This document shows, piece after piece, positions 54,043 through 61,943 of a DNA stretch of 64,000 nt; position 1 is the stretch's first letter; the number at the start of each line of letters is the position of its first letter. Position numbers and translations under genes: made by a program. A model generated the notes under the pieces. That model searched no databases. It was not told the DNA's origin and saw only the letters and a program-made list of their open reading frames with translations. This DNA is from JBBQKG01 sp038326655 (lineage in GTDB: Bacteria; Actinomycetota; Thermoleophilia; Solirubrobacterales; JBBDJG01), in NCBI GenBank assembly GCA_038326655.1, contig JBBQKG010000002.1:62001-126000 (forward strand). The letters are read 5' to 3'.

Positions 54043-56505
54043 TCAGCGGATCACGAAGTTGACAAGCCGCCCCGGCACCACGATCTCCCGGACGACCTGC
54101 TTGCCGTCCAGGTGGCGCTGCACGTTCGGGCGCTCCAGCGCAGCCCGCTTCAGCTCATCGTCCTCCGTGCCGGCCGCCACCTCGATGCTGTCGCGGACCT
54201 TGCCGTTGACCTGCACCACGATCTGCACCATCTCGCGTTTCAGGAACGCGGGGTCCGCGACCGGCCACGGCTGCTCCCACACGCGCAGGCCGGTGACGCG
54301 CTCGTAGACCTCCGAGGCCAGGTGCGGCGCAAACGGAAACAGCAGCGACGCGGTCACGGCCGTTGCGAACGACCGCGCGCGCGGGTCCGCGTCGGGTAGT
54401 CGGTAGATCTCGTTGACGAGCTCGTCAAGCCTGGCCAGCGCCTTGTTGAAGTGAAAGCGGTGGATGTCGCCGGTCAGGGCCGCGATCGTCTCGTGCGCCT
54501 TTCGCATCAGCGCACGCGCGTCGCCCTCCACGTCCGCCGCCGCGTCCGCGTCCTCCAGGGGCTCGACGTCGAGCCGCCACACGCGGTTGAGGAACCGGTG
54601 GCGCCCGCCCACGCCGCTGTCGGACCAGTCGACGTCGTCCTCGGGCGGACCGAGGAACAGGATGTAGCAGCGCGCGGTGTCGGCGCCGTAGCGTTCGACG
54701 ATCGGCGACGGGCTGATCACGTTGCCCTTCGACTTGGACATCTTCGCGCCCTCGTAGGTGATCATCCCCTGCGTGAAGAGGGCCGCGAACGGCTCCTGGA
54801 AGCCGAGCCATCCCATGTCGGCGAGCGCCTTCGTGAAGAAGCGCGCGTACATCAGATGCAGGATCGCGTGCTCGACCCCGCCGATGTACTGGTCGACCGG
54901 CATCCAGTGGTCGACGATCGCGCGCTCCCACGCGGCCCGGTCGTTGCGCGGGTCGCAGTAGCGCAGGAAGTACCAGGACGAGTCGACGAACGTGTCCATC
55001 GTGTCGGTCTCACGCCGTGCGGGGCCGCCGCACTTCGGGCAGGTGGTGTTGACGAACGCGTCGCTCGACGCAAGCGGCGACTTGCCCTTGGGCGCGTAGT
55101 CCTCGATGTCCGGGAGCAGCACGGGGAGTTGGTCCTCGGGCACCGGCACGATCCCGTCACGCTCGCAGTAGACGATCGGAATCGGTGCACCCCAGTAGCG
55201 CTGGCGGGACACGAGCCAATCGCGCAGCCGGTAGTTGACGGCGGGCCCGCCGAGCGCGCGCTTCTGGAGCCAGGCCGTGATCGCCCTGATCGCCTCGGGG
55301 GAGGTCATGCCGTCGAACCCGTCCGAGTTGATCAGCCGCTCCTCGCCGGAATGAGCGACGAAGGGCTCGTCGTCGCGCGCCTCGTCCTCGACCGGCTCGA
55401 CCACCCGGCGGATCTCAAGGCCGAACTTCTTCGCGAACTCGAAGTCGCGCTGGTCGTGGGCGGGCACGGCCATGATCGCGCCGGTGCCGTAGTCCATCAG
55501 GACGTAGTCGGACACCCACACCGGGATCCGCTCGTCGTTCACGGGGTTGACCACGTACCGGCCGGTGAAGACGCCGGTCTTCTCGCGCTCCGTGTTGGCC
55601 CGCTCCGCGACCGACTCGGAGAGTGCCTGCTGGACGTAGCCGAGCACGTCCTGCTCGTGCTCGGTGCCCTGCACCAACCGCTCGAGGTCGGGGTGCTCGG
55701 GCGCGATCACGAAGAAGGTCGCGCCGAACAGCGTGTCCGGCCGCGTCGTGAACACGGGGAAGTCGATCGGCGGCTCGGCGCACCCGAAGGCCACCTCGGC
55801 GCCCTCTGAGCGGCCGATCCAGTTGCGCTGCATCGTCACCACGCGGTCCGGCCAGTCGAGCTGCGCGAGATCCTCCAGCAGGCGCTCGGCGTAGTCGGTG
55901 ATCTTGAAGAACCACTGCTCGAGCATCTTCACCACGACGGCCGTCCCGCAGCGCTCGCAGTGGCCGTCGATCACCTGCTCGTTCGCCAGCACGGTCTGGT
56001 CCTTGGGACACCACTTGACCGGCGCGCGCTTGCGGTATGCGAGCCCGCGCTCGTAGAGCTCGAGGAAGATCCACTGCGTCCAGCGGTAGTAGGACGGCTC
56101 GTGCGTGCCGAACTCCCGCCGCCAGTCGATCGAGATTCCCCATGAGCGGAACTGCCGGCGAAACTCCTCGATCGACTTGCCGGTCGACACAGCCGGGTGC
56201 TCGCCCGTCTTGATCGCGTGGTTCTCGGCGGGCAGCCCGAAGGCGTCGTAGCCCATCGGGTGGAGCACCATCATGCCGTTGCGCCGGCGGAAGTGCGCGA
56301 GCACGTCGCCCATCGAGTAGTTCTTGAGGTGGCCCATGTGGGGCTCGCCCGAGGGATAGGGCAGCATCTCGAGCACGTAGCTCTTCGGCGCGCCCTGCTC
56401 GTATCCGGGCTCACCCGGGTTCGGCACCTGCCAGGTTCCCTCGCGCTCCCAGACCTGCTGCCACTTGCGCTCGATCGCGTGGGGGTCGTAGCGGTCTTCG
56501 CTCAT
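54043..56505 (-). CDS. leuS: Leucyl-tRNA synthetase
   Basis: 820 residues from ATG 56505. The HIGH motif appears as PYPSGEPHMGHLKNY and the KMSKS motif as GAKMSKSKGNVISPS; the CP1 editing domain has TTRPDTLFGATFFVIAPEH, and two Cys pairs (CPKD..CERC, CPKC) suggest zinc sites. Bacterial-type LeuRS. TTTAAT ends 6 nt before the ATG, so the mRNA looks leaderless; I saw no T-box. Confidence 0.97.
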   Translation of the reverse strand: MSEDRYDPHAIERKWQQVWEREGTWQVPNPGEPGYEQGAPKSYVLEMLPYPSGEPHMGHLKNYSMGDVLAHFRRRNGMMVLHPMGYDAFGLPAENHAIKTGEHPAVSTGKSIEEFRRQFRSWGISIDWRREFGTHEPSYYRWTQWIFLELYERGLAYRKRAPVKWCPKDQTVLANEQVIDGHCERCGTAVVVKMLEQWFFKITDYAERLLEDLAQLDWPDRVVTMQRNWIGRSEGAEVAFGCAEPPIDFPVFTTRPDTLFGATFFVIAPEHPDLERLVQGTEHEQDVLGYVQQALSESVAERANTEREKTGVFTGRYVVNPVNDERIPVWVSDYVLMDYGTGAIMAVPAHDQRDFEFAKKFGLEIRRVVEPVEDEARDDEPFVAHSGEERLINSDGFDGMTSPEAIRAITAWLQKRALGGPAVNYRLRDWLVSRQRYWGAPIPIVYCERDGIVPVPEDQLPVLLPDIEDYAPKGKSPLASSDAFVNTTCPKCGGPARRETDTMDTFVDSSWYFLRYCDPRNDRAAWERAIVDHWMPVDQYIGGVEHAILHLMYARFFTKALADMGWLGFQEPFAALFTQGMITYEGAKMSKSKGNVISPSPIVERYGADTARCYILFLGPPEDDVDWSDSGVGGRHRFLNRVWRLDVEPLEDADAAADVEGDARALMRKAHETIAALTGDIHRFHFNKALARLDELVNEIYRLPDADPRARSFATAVTASLLFPFAPHLASEVYERVTGLRVWEQPWPVADPAFLKREMVQIVVQVNGKVRDSIEVAAGTEDDELKRAALERPNVQRHLDGKQVVREIVVPGRLVNFVIR

Positions 56506-56511
56506 GTGTCC

Positions 56512-56517
56512 ATTAAA
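56512..56517 (-). promoter_or_regulatory. -10 hexamer TTTAAT for leuS
   Basis: TTTAAT (five of six) ends 6 nt before the leuS ATG. Confidence 0.4.
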
Positions 56518-56581
56518 ACGACCCCGGCGGAGCGGGTGGTCCGTCGCACATTCGTCCAGGCCGGCGCCCGATCGCGATGAG

Positions 56582-56602
56582 ACGGCCGTCGGAGGCCGTT
56601 TT
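56582..56602 (+). terminator. Terminator-like hairpin in the DUF1800 leader
   Basis: ACGGCC-GTCGGA-GGCCGT followed by TTT, 25 nt upstream of the DUF1800 start on the same strand. No gene on this strand ends before it, so it may act as an attenuator of the DUF1800 operon. Only three T residues follow. Confidence 0.35.
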
Positions 56603-56626
56603 ACCCATCGAGGGCCCGATCCGGGC

Positions 56627-58051
56627 ATGGATTCCAGGAACCACCCGACCGCCTCGGAGTCACGCCGGCGGCATCGCGGCCGCCATCACAAGCGGCGGCA
56701 TCGCCATGCGCGGCTACCGAAGACGCCTGTCTACCACGGCAGGTTCGGGCCCGAGCAGGCCGAGCGGCTGCTGTGGCGGGCGGGCTTTGGCCCCCAGCCC
56801 GGCGAGGCGGAGAAGCTCGCCAGGAAGGGGCTCACGCGCGCGGTGCACTCGCTCACGCGGCCGCCGAAGGAACGGCTGCGCGGCCGGGCCCCGCACGACA
56901 GCGACGGCCACCCGCTCGCCCCCGCGGACGCCTGGGGCCACGACCATCTCTGGTGGCTCGACCGCATGGTGCGCACCAACCGGCCGCTGGTCGAGCGGAT
57001 GACACTCGTCTGGCACGACTGGTTTGCGACCTCGAACGACGGCGTCGGCTCCCAGCGGCTGATGCTCCAGCAGAACAGGCTCTTCCGGCAGCACGCGCTC
57101 GGCTCGTTCGCCAAGCTGCTGGCCGGCGTCACGCGCGACCCGGCGATGCTGATCTGGCTGTCGGGCATCGACAACACCAAGGACGCGCCGAACGAGAACT
57201 ACGGCCGGGAGCTGATGGAGCTCTTCACGCTGGGCGCCGGGCGCGGCTACACCGAGACCGACGTGCGCGAGCAGGCCCGCGCGCTGACCGGCTTCCGCAA
57301 CGAGTGGGACGAGTCGATCGGCCCTCACGACTTCCACTTCGACCGGAGCTTCCACGACCGGGGCGTGAAGCGGATCCTCGGCAAGCGCGGCCGCTTCGAC
57401 TGGCGCGACTCGGGCCGGCTCTGCCTCACGCACCGGACGCATCCGTCGTTCTTCGTGACGAAGCTCTGGTCGTACTTCATCCCGACGCCCCCGGGCCCGC
57501 GCACGCAACGCAAACTCGAGCATCTATATGTTGGCACCAACTACGCCGTGCGGCCCGTCGTCGAGGCGATCCTCGTCCACCCGGCGCTGCACACCGGGCC
57601 CCGGATGACGAAGCCGCCGGCCGTCTACAACGCCGGCCTGCTGCGCGGCATGAGGCGCGGCGTCGACACGGACTCCTGGACCTGGATCGGCCATCTCATG
57701 GGTCAGCAGCTCTTCCATCCGCCCAACGTGGCCGGCTGGGACGACACCCGATGGCTCGACAGCGGCACCTTTCGCGGGCGGTGGTACGCGGCCTCGGAGG
57801 CCGTCAAGGACCGGCGGATCGACACCGATGCCGCCTACAAGCCCGACGACCCCAAGGCCGCGGTGGCGCGCGCGCTCGCCTTCTGGGGCAATCCGACGAT
57901 CTCCGACAAGACGCGGAAGGGCCTGCTGGCCTTCGCCCGGCGCGTCGAGGCCGCGGCGGACAAGCCGTGGGAGCAGCAGAGCTACCCGATCCTGCGGCAG
58001 AACGCGCTTCGCATGCTGGTCGCCACCTCCCCCGACCTGCAGACCTCCTGA
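56627..58051 (+). CDS. DUF1800 domain protein with His/Arg-rich N-terminus
   Basis: 474 residues from ATG 56627. The family signature is clear: LLWRAGFGPQPGEAEKLARK, LVWHDWFATS, NENYGRELMELFTLG, ALTGFRNEW, HHxF-like DFHFDRSFHDRG, QQLFHPPNVAGWDD. Function of DUF1800 is not established; it is almost always encoded next to DUF1501, as here. Residues 13-29 are an unusual basic run of alternating His and Arg before any domain, which could bind metal or nucleic acid. No signal peptide is visible. First gene of a three-gene operon. Confidence 0.9.
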   Translation: MDSRNHPTASESRRRHRGRHHKRRHRHARLPKTPVYHGRFGPEQAERLLWRAGFGPQPGEAEKLARKGLTRAVHSLTRPPKERLRGRAPHDSDGHPLAPADAWGHDHLWWLDRMVRTNRPLVERMTLVWHDWFATSNDGVGSQRLMLQQNRLFRQHALGSFAKLLAGVTRDPAMLIWLSGIDNTKDAPNENYGRELMELFTLGAGRGYTETDVREQARALTGFRNEWDESIGPHDFHFDRSFHDRGVKRILGKRGRFDWRDSGRLCLTHRTHPSFFVTKLWSYFIPTPPGPRTQRKLEHLYVGTNYAVRPVVEAILVHPALHTGPRMTKPPAVYNAGLLRGMRRGVDTDSWTWIGHLMGQQLFHPPNVAGWDDTRWLDSGTFRGRWYAASEAVKDRRIDTDAAYKPDDPKAAVARALAFWGNPTISDKTRKGLLAFARRVEAAADKPWEQQSYPILRQNALRMLVATSPDLQTS

Positions 58052-58053
58052 CG

Positions 58054-59385
58054 ATGGCCCACTGTCCCTGCGACGACTTCTCGCGCGCCCGCGTCCCGGG
58101 GGCCCCGCGCCGTGCTGGCACCGGCCTCGACCGCCGCCAATTCGTCGTGCGCGCGGCGGGGCTGGTGGTGAGCGTCTACGGCGCCTCGCGGCTGGACTTC
58201 TCCGCGTTCCAGGAAGGCGTCGCGGCCGCCGCGGCCGGACCCTCCAACCCCGTGCTGGTCTCGATCTTCCTGCCCGGAGGTGTCGACTCGCTGTCCCTGC
58301 TGGCGCCAGTGGGCGACCCGCGCTACCGGACCCTGCGCCCGAAGCTGGCGCTGGGCGATTCGGAGGGCACGCCATTTGGCGAGGACGGCCGGTTGCGGTG
58401 GCACCCCTCCGCGGACGCGTTGTCGACGCTTCACGGCGAGGGCAAGGTGACGGTCATGCCGGCGATCGGCTACGACCACCCCGACCAGTCCCATTTCAAC
58501 TCGCGGCACTTCTGGGAGGTCGGTGCGCTCGACCGGCGGCTCGTGACCGGATGGCTCGGCCGCTACATCGACCGGGTGGGAGCGCCGGACAACCCGCTGC
58601 AGGGGCTGTCGCTCGACGGCGAGCTGTCGCCCGGGCTGGCGACCGCGCGTATGCCGGTGGCGGCCGTGAACAGCCCGGGCGACTACGACTTCTGGGCGCC
58701 CGGGGTGTGGGGCGACATCGAGAGCTGGATGCTCGAGTCGATGCCGCAGATCGGCTCCGCTCACGCAGCCGGGCGCGACCAGGGACTCGCCCAGGCGGGG
58801 CGCATCGCCGTGCAGTCGGCCAAGCTGCGCCAGCAGCTTCAGCCGTTCGCGGGCCAGACCACGACGAGCCCGGTTCCCTATCCGGCAGACGGCGAGTCCG
58901 ACTTCCCGAAGCGGCTCGCGGCGCTCGCGGCGATGCTCTCGGCTGGTCTGCCGATGCGCTGCGTGTCGCTCTCGGCGCCCGGGGATTACGACACGCACGA
59001 CAACCAGGCAGACGACCTCGCGAAGGGACTGAAGGCGACCACCGACTCGTTGCTCGCGTTTCAGCGCGACCTGGAGGCGCGCGGACTCGCCGATCGCGTG
59101 CTCGTGCACGTCTGGTCGGAGTTCGGCCGCCGGGGTGAGGAGAACGGGTCCGAGGGGACCGACCACGGCGCGGCCGGCGCAGGATTCCTGATCGGGACCC
59201 GGGCGAGCGGGCGCATGGTCGGCGAGTTCCCCGGCCTCGCGGACCTGGACGAGGACGGGAACCTACGCGCGACCGCCGACTTTCGCGGCATCTACTGTGC
59301 GTTGCTCGAGCAATGGCTCGGCACGGACGCCGGCGCGGTCCTGCCCGACGCCGGCAAGTTCCAGCGGCCGGCGCTCCTGAAATGA
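58054..59385 (+). CDS. DUF1501 protein, Tat-exported
   Basis: 443 residues from ATG 58054. The N-terminus has a Tat-type signal (DRRQFVVRAAGLVVSVYGAS), so the protein should be exported folded, usually with a bound metal. The core looks like the sulfatase/alkaline phosphatase fold: FLPGGVDSLSLL, DQSHFNSRHFWEVG, WSEFGRRGEENGSEGTDHG with Asp-His metal ligands. No activity is established for the family. It follows DUF1800 by 2 nt and overlaps the cupredoxin gene by ATGA. Confidence 0.9.
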   Translation: MAHCPCDDFSRARVPGAPRRAGTGLDRRQFVVRAAGLVVSVYGASRLDFSAFQEGVAAAAAGPSNPVLVSIFLPGGVDSLSLLAPVGDPRYRTLRPKLALGDSEGTPFGEDGRLRWHPSADALSTLHGEGKVTVMPAIGYDHPDQSHFNSRHFWEVGALDRRLVTGWLGRYIDRVGAPDNPLQGLSLDGELSPGLATARMPVAAVNSPGDYDFWAPGVWGDIESWMLESMPQIGSAHAAGRDQGLAQAGRIAVQSAKLRQQLQPFAGQTTTSPVPYPADGESDFPKRLAALAAMLSAGLPMRCVSLSAPGDYDTHDNQADDLAKGLKATTDSLLAFQRDLEARGLADRVLVHVWSEFGRRGEENGSEGTDHGAAGAGFLIGTRASGRMVGEFPGLADLDEDGNLRATADFRGIYCALLEQWLGTDAGAVLPDAGKFQRPALLK

Positions 59386-59759
59386 GACTTGCGCTCGCCG
59401 TCGGCGCCGTCCTGCTCTCGTCCGTCGCGGCTGCCGCGGGGCACCCCCAGGCGAGCAAGGGCCCGTCCCGGCTGCTCGTCTCGGGTGAGGAGTACAGCCT
59501 GACGCTGTCGCGCGGGTCGGTGAAGCGCGGACCGGCGCTGATCCAGTTCCTCAACCGCGGCGAAGATCCGCACGACCTTCGCCTTCGCCGCATCGGCGCC
59601 TCGGCGGCGCGCACGGTGAGCGCTCCCGAGGTGGCGCCGGGGCGACTGGTCGACCTCGGGGCCCGTCTGCGGTCGGGCCGGTACCGGCTGTGGTGCTCGC
59701 TGCCGGGGCACAGGCAGCGGGGCATGCACGCGGTGCTGACGGTGCGCCGCAGCCGCTGA
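59382..59759 (+). CDS. Secreted cupredoxin-like protein
   Basis: 125 residues from ATG 59382. A signal peptide (RLALAVGAVLLSSVAAAAG) is followed by a plastocyanin-like domain. A His in GEDPHDLRL and the Cys, His and Met of WCSLPGHRQRGM form a complete type-1 copper site. It could pass electrons to or from the DUF1501 protein encoded before it. Confidence 0.85.
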   Translation: MRLALAVGAVLLSSVAAAAGHPQASKGPSRLLVSGEEYSLTLSRGSVKRGPALIQFLNRGEDPHDLRLRRIGASAARTVSAPEVAPGRLVDLGARLRSGRYRLWCSLPGHRQRGMHAVLTVRRSR

Positions 59760-60206
59760 GCAGGCCTCCGGTCGGACAAACGTCCAATCGCGCGAAAACG
59801 CCGCCGGTTTGGATCGCGGGGGTCGTTCATGTCCCCGTGGATGCTCACCCCGGCAAGCCGTTCAAGGCGGTGGCGAAGTCCGCGACAAGCAACGTCGCGG
59901 CCGTCGACGGAGCGTGCGTCCATCCGAGGAGCTACGCCGGCTAGGCCGGCGAACAACCACATATCCGCTCGCGCGGGACATCCGCGCTTCCCATGGCCCG
60001 AGGGCCCGTCGCAAGACGGGCCCTCACCCCTTTTTGGCGCAAACGAGGCGATCAATTCACGCTTCGCAGCGCGTTTTGCCCCAATACCGGGTTGCAGGGA
60101 CAAACCTTCCGAGACACGATGTGCGTATGCGGACCGGCGCTGGGATTCGCTGACCAGGACCGGGCGGGCGGAGGATTCACCCGCTTGCAGTCGTATCTGC
60201 GTTTTC
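59760..60206 (+). other. 447-base structured intergenic region before the HD-domain gene
   Basis: No gene is supported here. It holds a GC-rich stretch with several complementary segments (GGATG 59838 with CATCC 59921; CCGCGAC with GTCGCGG near 59879-59898), the terminator at 60000-60035, then a second AT-richer stretch in which GGCGCAAACG and CGTTTTGCC can pair. Aptamer-like fold followed by terminator followed by a cyclic-nucleotide-type gene is riboswitch architecture, but I cannot match it to a known class. Confidence 0.35.
60000..60035 (+). terminator. Strong Rho-independent terminator
   Basis: GAGGGCCCGTC-GCAA-GACGGGCCCTC (11-bp perfect stem) followed by ACCCCTTTTT. It ends the DUF1800-DUF1501-cupredoxin transcript, or serves as the expression platform of the leader of the next gene. 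Confidence 0.9.
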
Positions 60207-60827
60207 ATGGGAGAGACGACCCGCGGACTTGCAGGCAGCGGGGGCCGGATCCGCGCGGCCGCAATGGACCGGGTGATCGAGATCGCACAGGAGCTCGACG
60301 TGCGTGATGCCGGTACGGCGCGCCACTGTCAGACGGTCGCCTGCTACGCCGAGGCAATCGCACGCGAGTTGCGACTGACCGACGAGCTGATCGAGTCCGT
60401 ACGGCTCGCAGGCCTGCTCCACGACGTCGGCAAGACCGGCATCAACGGCTCCATCCTTGGCAAGCGCGGACCGCTGAGCCGGCCCGAGTGGCTCGAGATG
60501 CAGGACCACCCCCGGATCGGCGCCGACATCCTCGACGACGCCGGGCTGGCCGAGATCCGCGAGTGGGTGCTCGCCCACCACGAGCGCCCCGACGGATCCG
60601 GCTATCCGCGCGGGCTGCGCAGCGCGGAGATCCCGCTCGAGGCGAAGATCCTCGCGGTCGCCGACTCCTACGAGGCGATGACCACCGACCGCTGCTACCG
60701 CCCCTCGATCGGCCGCGACCGGGCGGTCGCGGAGCTGCGCCGCCACGCCGGCACGCAGTTCGACCGGGCCGTCGTCGACGCGTTCCTCCAGGTGCTCGAG
60801 CGCGACGAGCTCGAGAGCGCCGCCTGA
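60207..60827 (+). CDS. HD-GYP-type phosphohydrolase domain protein
   Basis: 206 residues from ATG 60207 (ATG 60264 is a shorter alternative). A stand-alone HD domain: RHCQTVACYAEAIA, LAGLLHDVGKTGI (metal HD pair), DHPRIGADIL, AHHERPDGSGYPRGL (containing HHExxDGxGYP), ILAVADSYEAMTTDRCYRPS. The HHExxDGxGYP and DxYDAMTxxRxYR-like runs are those of HD-GYP c-di-GMP phosphodiesterases. No receiver or sensor domain is attached, so input must come from elsewhere. Confidence 0.9.
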   Translation: MGETTRGLAGSGGRIRAAAMDRVIEIAQELDVRDAGTARHCQTVACYAEAIARELRLTDELIESVRLAGLLHDVGKTGINGSILGKRGPLSRPEWLEMQDHPRIGADILDDAGLAEIREWVLAHHERPDGSGYPRGLRSAEIPLEAKILAVADSYEAMTTDRCYRPSIGRDRAVAELRRHAGTQFDRAVVDAFLQVLERDELESAA

Positions 60828-60862
60828 CCACGGAAGCGCCTGGTCGAGACCGGAACGACTAG

Positions 60863-60936
<74 letters not shown>

Positions 60937-60961
60937 AGGTTGTGCAGCGGGCCAATTGTAG

Positions 60962-61336
60962 TCACGCCTCTTCCACCTTCAGCTCCGGCACCTCGCCCCA
61001 CAGTGTCTCGAGCCGGTAGTAGTCGCGTGCGGCGGGGGTGAAGATGTGCACGACGCAGTCGAGGTAGTCCATCAGGATCCAGCGCCCTTCCGGCATGCCC
61101 TCGACGCGCTCGGGGGTTCGCGCCTCGTCCGCCGATTTCAGCTCGCGGTAGATCGCATCCTCGATCGCCTGCGTCTGGCGCTCGGTGTTCCCCGTGGAGA
61201 TCACCAGGAAGTCCGTGTAGGCGACCACGTCGCGCATGTCGAGCACGACCACGTCGCGCGCCTTCCGGTCGAGGGCGATCGCGGCGATCATGCGCGCGAA
61301 CGCCTCTGACGAGCGCGGCTCCACGTCGGCCTTCAC
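60962..61336 (-). CDS. rsfS: Ribosomal silencing factor RsfS
   Basis: 124 residues from GTG 61336, overlapping the nadD stop (GTGA). DUF143 fold: VVVLDMRDVVAYTDFLVIST, EGRWILMDYLDCVVHIFTPA. It binds L14 and blocks subunit joining when nutrients are low. The nadD-rsfS pair is conserved. Confidence 0.95.
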   Translation of the reverse strand: MKADVEPRSSEAFARMIAAIALDRKARDVVVLDMRDVVAYTDFLVISTGNTERQTQAIEDAIYRELKSADEARTPERVEGMPEGRWILMDYLDCVVHIFTPAARDYYRLETLWGEVPELKVEEA

Positions 61337-61938
61337 TCGCCGCCTCCGCGGTACAGGCTCTCCTCCTCGATCCGGTGTGCGACGCGCTCGGGCACGAAGA
61401 ACCGGTACGGGCGGCGGGCCGCAACCCGTGCGCGGACGGCCGTGGAGGACACCTCGATCGACGGCATCTCGAACACGGTCACGCGCTCACCGCCGTCAAA
61501 GGCGGACAGGGTTTTCCGGAGCGCCTCCTCCCGCACGCCGTCACGCGGCGCGACCGCGAGCCGCGCGAGCCGCAGGACCTCCTCGGGCTCGCGCCACTGC
61601 CGCAGGTCGGCGGCCTGGTCGGCGCCGAGCAGCCAGAAGATCTCGTCGTCCGGACGCTCCCGGCGCAGCGCGCGGAGCGTCTCGACCGTGTACGAGGGGC
61701 CGGGCCGGTCGATCTCGGCACGGGAGGCGTCCAGCCACTCGGCACCCCACGCCGCGAGCTCGCACATGAGGTAGCGCTCCTCCCTGCCCGGGTCCTGCTC
61801 GATCGCCTTGTGGGGCGCCTCACCGGCCGGCATCAGCCATACGCGGTCGAGGCCGAGCTGCCAGTAGGCCTCCTGCACGCAGACGAGATGCCCGGCGTGC
61901 GGGGGGTTGAACGCTCCTCCGAGGATCCCGAGCCGCAG
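61333..61938 (-). CDS. nadD: Nicotinate-nucleotide adenylyltransferase with a probable CTG start
   Basis: 201 residues if translation starts at CTG 61938: LRLGILGGAFNPPHAGHL carries the GGxFxPxHxGH nucleotidyltransferase motif. The first usual start in frame, GTG 61878, lies after this motif and would give an inactive enzyme. The CTG is exactly where homologues have Met and is 5 nt past the proA stop. ISS-type motif appears as SSTAVRARVAARRPYRFFVP near the C-terminus. It makes deamido-NAD from nicotinate mononucleotide and ATP. Confidence 0.93.
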   Translation of the reverse strand: MRLGILGGAFNPPHAGHLVCVQEAYWQLGLDRVWLMPAGEAPHKAIEQDPGREERYLMCELAAWGAEWLDASRAEIDRPGPSYTVETLRALRRERPDDEIFWLLGADQAADLRQWREPEEVLRLARLAVAPRDGVREEALRKTLSAFDGGERVTVFEMPSIEVSSTAVRARVAARRPYRFFVPERVAHRIEEESLYRGGGE

Positions 61939-61943
61939 CTTGC

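Noticed and set aside
56506..56626. T-box riboswitch before leuS
   Set aside because: No T-box bulge sequence or specifier stem is visible, and a -10 hexamer lies 6 nt before the ATG.
59820..59960. Confident call of a GEMM c-di-GMP riboswitch
   Set aside because: Only short pieces resemble the consensus. The conserved GACGCAAAGCC core is not matched, so it is reported only as a structured region.
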